This document shows, one piece after another, positions 4,844 to 7,100 of a stretch of 7,100 bases of DNA. The position numbers and the translations under genes are program-made. The notes below the pieces were generated by a model. The model did not search any database. It saw nothing but the letters and a program-made list of their open reading frames with translations, and had not been told where the DNA came from. This stretch comes from JAWOJF01 sp046481785 (lineage in GTDB: Bacteria; Bacteroidota; Ignavibacteria; Ignavibacteriales; Ignavibacteriaceae), in contig JAWOJF010000300.1 of the NCBI GenBank assembly GCA_046481785.1, forward strand, positions 1 to 7,100. Direction: 5' to 3'. Positions within the stretch are counted from its first letter, which is position 1. Each line of letters opens with the position of its first letter.

Positions 4844-5038
4844 ATGACTTCTGATGATGACCTTATCTGGACATGCCAGTACTGCGGTGTACAAAACACA
4901 GTATGGATTGATTTTACCATAACAGGCAAACAGGATATAATTGAAGAATGCAGAATATGCTGCCGGCCCAACAGGATAATTACTACAATTGATGCCGAAG
5001 AAAATGTTTTTGTCGAATCGAGACCGAGCGACGAATGA
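4844..5038 (+). CDS. CPXCG-motif cysteine-rich small protein
   Basis: A 64-residue protein of the family annotated as CPXCG-motif cysteine-rich protein, at its usual length of about 60 residues. The metal-binding pattern is intact: Cys11-x2-Cys14 (CQYCG) and EECRICCRPN with Cys36, Cys39 and Cys40. The first Pro of the nominal CPxCG is Gln here. Between them lies WIDFTITGKQDIIEEC, the characteristic middle with an acidic patch before the second Cys pair. An acidic tail follows. It probably binds one zinc ion in the cytoplasm; the cellular role of the family is not established to my knowledge. SD TAGGAG lies 9 bases before the ATG. It is a single gene convergent with ftsZ. Confidence 0.9.
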   Translation: MTSDDDLIWTCQYCGVQNTVWIDFTITGKQDIIEECRICCRPNRIITTIDAEENVFVESRPSDE

Positions 5039-5104
5039 ACGTTTTCTTTTACGGAGAAAAAATGTATTTCAACCTGTCATGCTTGCTAAGCCCAATTTTC
5101 TGTC

Positions 5105-5122
5105 CTCCCCTTTAAAGGGGAG
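5105..5122. repeat. 18-base perfect palindrome between convergent genes
   Basis: CTCCCCTTT-AAAGGGGAG lies between the CPXCG gene and ftsZ, 66 bases past one stop and 23 past the other. It would form a GC-rich 6-bp stem on either strand. The flanks are T-rich on the left and A-rich on the right, opposite to a bidirectional terminator. No other ftsZ terminator is visible. Similar CCCCTTT-type palindromes could be dispersed repeats. Confidence 0.55.
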
Positions 5123-5145
5123 TAAAAACAATTACGCCCTTCCTG

Positions 5146-6450
5146 TTAATCCATAATCATTCTTAAAAAAGAAGAACTATCCTCGTCATTATTCCTTGAT
5201 ACATTTTCTTCTTCCGGTTTTTTCTTTTTATCTCTTGCCCAATTATAACGTGATGATTCAAAATTAAATCCGGCTTCAGTATTAGGTGTACCCTGGTTAT
5301 CATCTTTTTTATCTTTATCCTCATCCAAATTTGTTTTTGGGCTTTTTACTCTTAATATGGTGGGAACATCAAGATCAGTAGTATCAACATCTTTGTTTTC
5401 AAGAAAATTAAACCCGCCTCTGAAAAGCTCTTTATCTTTAGATTTATTCTGTGCATCTGCGGCTTTAGAAGTAAAGCTGCTCTGTGAGCCGTCAAAACCG
5501 GTTGCAATAACTGTATAAGAAACGTAGTCATTCATCTCTTCTTTTCTTACACACCCGAAAATAACATTTGCTTCCTCACCTGCGGCTTCAAATATTACAT
5601 TATTACCTTCGTTAATTTCCTGCATAGTAAGGTTGCTTGAACCTGTAACATTAAGCAGGACGCTCTTTGCTCCTTTTATACTTATTCCTTCAAGCAGCGG
5701 AGATGAGATAGCCTTTTGGGCAGCTTCAATAGCACGGTTCTCGCCGCTGGCAATACCGCATCCCATTAAAGCCTCACCGCTCTGGTTCATTACTGATCTT
5801 ACATCGGCAAAATCAACATTAATCAATCCTTCAACAGTAATAATATCCGCAATACCTCTTGTAGCTTCATATAAAACTTCATTCGGTTTATCAAATGCAG
5901 CAAAAGCATTTGTTGTTTTATCAAGAATACTTAAAAGCCTTTCATTTGGAATAACAATTAAGCTGTCTACATACTGCTTTAAATCCTGTATTCCCTGCTC
6001 TGCATTAAGCATTCGTTTTTTGCCTTCCCATCTGAAAGGCTTAGTAACAATACCCACTACCAAAGAGCCGATACTTTTAGCAATAGAAGCAACCACAGGA
6101 GCGCCGCCGGTTCCAGTTCCGCCGCCCATTCCTGCGGTAACAAAAACCATATCGCTGCCGGTAAGTACTTCGGCCAGTTTTTCCCTGTCTTCCTCTATTG
6201 ATTTACGCCCAACATTAGGATCTGCCCCGGCGCCAAGACCGCGTGTAATACTTGTTCCTACCTGTATTTTGTGGGTAGCACTGCTGCCGTTAAGAACCTG
6301 TGCATCTGTATTAACAGCTACATATTCCACACCGTTAAGGCCGCGCCTTATCATGCTTTCTATAGCATTACAACCACCGCCACCTATTCCTACAACTTTT
6401 AAAACAGCAGACATTGGTTTTCCTCTGTCTATGGTTGCAAATCGTGACAT
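5146..6450 (-). CDS. ftsZ: Cell division protein FtsZ
   Basis: The tubulin-like GTPase that polymerises into the Z-ring at mid-cell. Its 434 residues exceed the 383 of E. coli, all because of a long tail. The globular core (about 17-325) has the GTP-binding GGGGCNAI loop (23-30), the tubulin signature GGGTGTG (109-115), and the T7 loop NVDFADVRSVM (211-221), with Asp213 and Asp216 available for catalysis. A disordered, Lys/Asp-rich linker begins near 325. Two pieces of it look like the FtsA/ZipA-binding C-terminal peptide: LDVPTILRVK (360-369) and the terminal SSSFLRMIMD (425-434). The ATG at 6450 follows a near-perfect AAGGAGG SD. It is 24 bases downstream of ftsA, so the two are co-transcribed. 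No clear terminator follows. Confidence 0.98.
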   Translation of the reverse strand: MSRFATIDRGKPMSAVLKVVGIGGGGCNAIESMIRRGLNGVEYVAVNTDAQVLNGSSATHKIQVGTSITRGLGAGADPNVGRKSIEEDREKLAEVLTGSDMVFVTAGMGGGTGTGGAPVVASIAKSIGSLVVGIVTKPFRWEGKKRMLNAEQGIQDLKQYVDSLIVIPNERLLSILDKTTNAFAAFDKPNEVLYEATRGIADIITVEGLINVDFADVRSVMNQSGEALMGCGIASGENRAIEAAQKAISSPLLEGISIKGAKSVLLNVTGSSNLTMQEINEGNNVIFEAAGEEANVIFGCVRKEEMNDYVSYTVIATGFDGSQSSFTSKAADAQNKSKDKELFRGGFNFLENKDVDTTDLDVPTILRVKSPKTNLDEDKDKKDDNQGTPNTEAGFNFESSRYNWARDKKKKPEEENVSRNNDEDSSSFLRMIMD

Positions 6451-6462
6451 GTTTACCTCCTT
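6451..6462 (-). promoter_or_regulatory. Near-perfect Shine-Dalgarno of ftsZ
   Basis: AAGGAGGTAAAC stands directly before the ftsZ ATG and fixes its start. It fills half of the 24-base ftsA-ftsZ gap and shows that this organism initiates translation with a conventional anti-SD. Confidence 0.9.
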
Positions 6463-6474
6463 GATATTGGGTTA

Positions 6475-7100
6475 TTATAATTCATCAAAAAACTGTTGTA
6501 CTTTTTTTACTATTTGAGAGATCTTATTGGTGCCCTTGCCTTTTTGTGGTTTTATAAGAATCTGGTACTCGCTTGATCTCCCGCCGGGAATTCCTCTAAT
6601 CAGCCCGGCAACTGTAGCAAACTCAGGGCTCTCAATTTCGTTTGATAAACCGGCACCAAGCTCCTGCGGTACGCCTATCCTTGCCGGCAGTCCGAATACT
6701 TCTTCGGCTAATTCGGTACACCCTTTAAGCAGTGAACCGCCTCCGGTAAGAACAATTCCGGCTTTTATTTTATTTTTAAATCCTGCACTTCTGATTTCAT
6801 TATCAATTAATGTAAAGAGCTCTCTCATTCTTAAACTTATTATCTGGGTCAGAAGGCTTAACGGAATTTTTGTATTACCTCTTGCCCCCACCCCTTTTAT
6901 TAAAATATCTTCTTCTCTTATAATAGCGCTTTCAGCAGCATAGCCGAAGTCTCTTTTAAGTTTCTCAGCTTCCTCGGTAATAACACCAAGTGATTCACGG
7001 ATATCATTAGTAACCTGGTTGCCGGCAACGCCAATAACTTTTGTATGCTTTATAGCGTTGTTATGGAAGATTGCTATATCGGTAGTGCCACCGCCAATAT
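6475..7100 (-). CDS. ftsA: Cell division protein FtsA, C-terminal half (runs off the window)
   Basis: The actin-like ATPase that tethers FtsZ to the membrane. The frame is open from 7098 to the stop at 6475, giving 207 residues. The true start lies beyond 7100; a GTG inside at 6891 is only an internal Val. The visible part opens with IGGGTTDIAIF, the phosphate-2 motif of the actin/Hsp70/sugar-kinase fold. VIGVAGNQVTNDI follows, and then the adenosine-binding GIVLTGGGSLLKG. The C-terminus ISQIVKKVQQFFDEL is the expected amphipathic membrane-targeting helix, joined by a basic linker (KPQKGKGTNK). The N-terminal part (phosphate-1 motif and the 1C domain) is not seen. ftsZ follows after 24 bases, the usual dcw order. 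Confidence 0.97.
   Translation of the reverse strand, partial: IGGGTTDIAIFHNNAIKHTKVIGVAGNQVTNDIRESLGVITEEAEKLKRDFGYAAESAIIREEDILIKGVGARGNTKIPLSLLTQIISLRMRELFTLIDNEIRSAGFKNKIKAGIVLTGGGSLLKGCTELAEEVFGLPARIGVPQELGAGLSNEIESPEFATVAGLIRGIPGGRSSEYQILIKPQKGKGTNKISQIVKKVQQFFDEL

Noticed and set aside
5062..5115. 17-codon frame with GGAG upstream, downstream of the CPXCG gene
   Set aside because: The SD-like match is short, the peptide has no recognisable character, and it ends inside the palindrome at 5105-5122.
5105..5122. Bidirectional terminator for ftsZ and the CPXCG gene
   Set aside because: The flanking T- and A-rich tracts are in the wrong order for termination in either direction; kept only as a palindrome.
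5633..6517. 294-codon open frame on the plus strand across ftsZ
   Set aside because: It is antisense to ftsZ, whose protein is unmistakable. The Pro/Ser/Leu-rich translation is typical of a mirror frame.
6475..6891. A separate 138-residue gene starting at GTG 6891
   Set aside because: The frame is open upstream to the window edge with continuous FtsA motifs, so this GTG is an internal valine codon.
6527..6943. 138-codon plus-strand frame across ftsA
   Set aside because: It is antisense to the FtsA coding region, with no RBS and no recognisable protein.

Overview
The window is AT-rich bacterial chromosome with short intergenic gaps. It carries one end of a division (dcw-type) cluster, ftsA-ftsZ, on the minus strand. 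It also holds an HU-family nucleoid protein gene, a 31-residue bS22/mS38-like ribosomal microprotein and a CPXCG cysteine-rich protein. This gene set suggests the Bacteroidota/Chlorobiota/Ignavibacteriota side of the tree. Clear Shine-Dalgarno sequences sit in front of most genes (AAGGAGG before ftsZ, GGAGGTAA before the microprotein, AAGGAAGG before the membrane protein at 3075). That fits an Ignavibacteria-like lineage better than typical Bacteroidota, which largely do not use SD sequences. The assignment is an inference and no 16S sequence is present.

Layout. 1-1159 (+): a cI/LexA-like repressor (HTH plus S24 autoprotease) behind a promoter whose -35 box lies inside a palindrome. An 80-100 bp CTTAGTG-repeat patch follows, then a 79-residue protein that looks like a stand-alone S24 domain without its catalytic residues. 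1221-1293 (-): tRNA-Thr(CGT). 1369-2758 (-): an operon of HU protein, a zinc-ribbon/transmembrane/TPR protein and the bS22/mS38-like microprotein, closed by a long hairpin terminator. The first two genes overlap by ATGA. 3075-3464 (+): a small single-pass membrane protein with a strong intrinsic terminator. 3526-3965: a long intergenic stretch with a 14-bp inverted repeat and two 21-bp tandem dyads. 3966-4541 (+): an unrecognised secreted protein with a terminator. 4844-5038 (+): a CPXCG protein. 5146-7100 (-): ftsZ and the C-terminal half of ftsA; ftsA runs off the window.

How the genes relate. ftsA and ftsZ form the core of the Z-ring, and FtsZ ends in a tail with two FtsA-binding-like peptides. 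The HU operon joins chromosome packaging, a membrane-anchored TPR scaffold and a ribosomal microprotein under one transcript. The repressor pair at the left is the best candidate for a little-described regulatory module: an apparently self-regulated S24 repressor next to a protease-dead S24-fold protein. I see no CRISPR array, insertion sequence, integrase or toxin-antitoxin pair.
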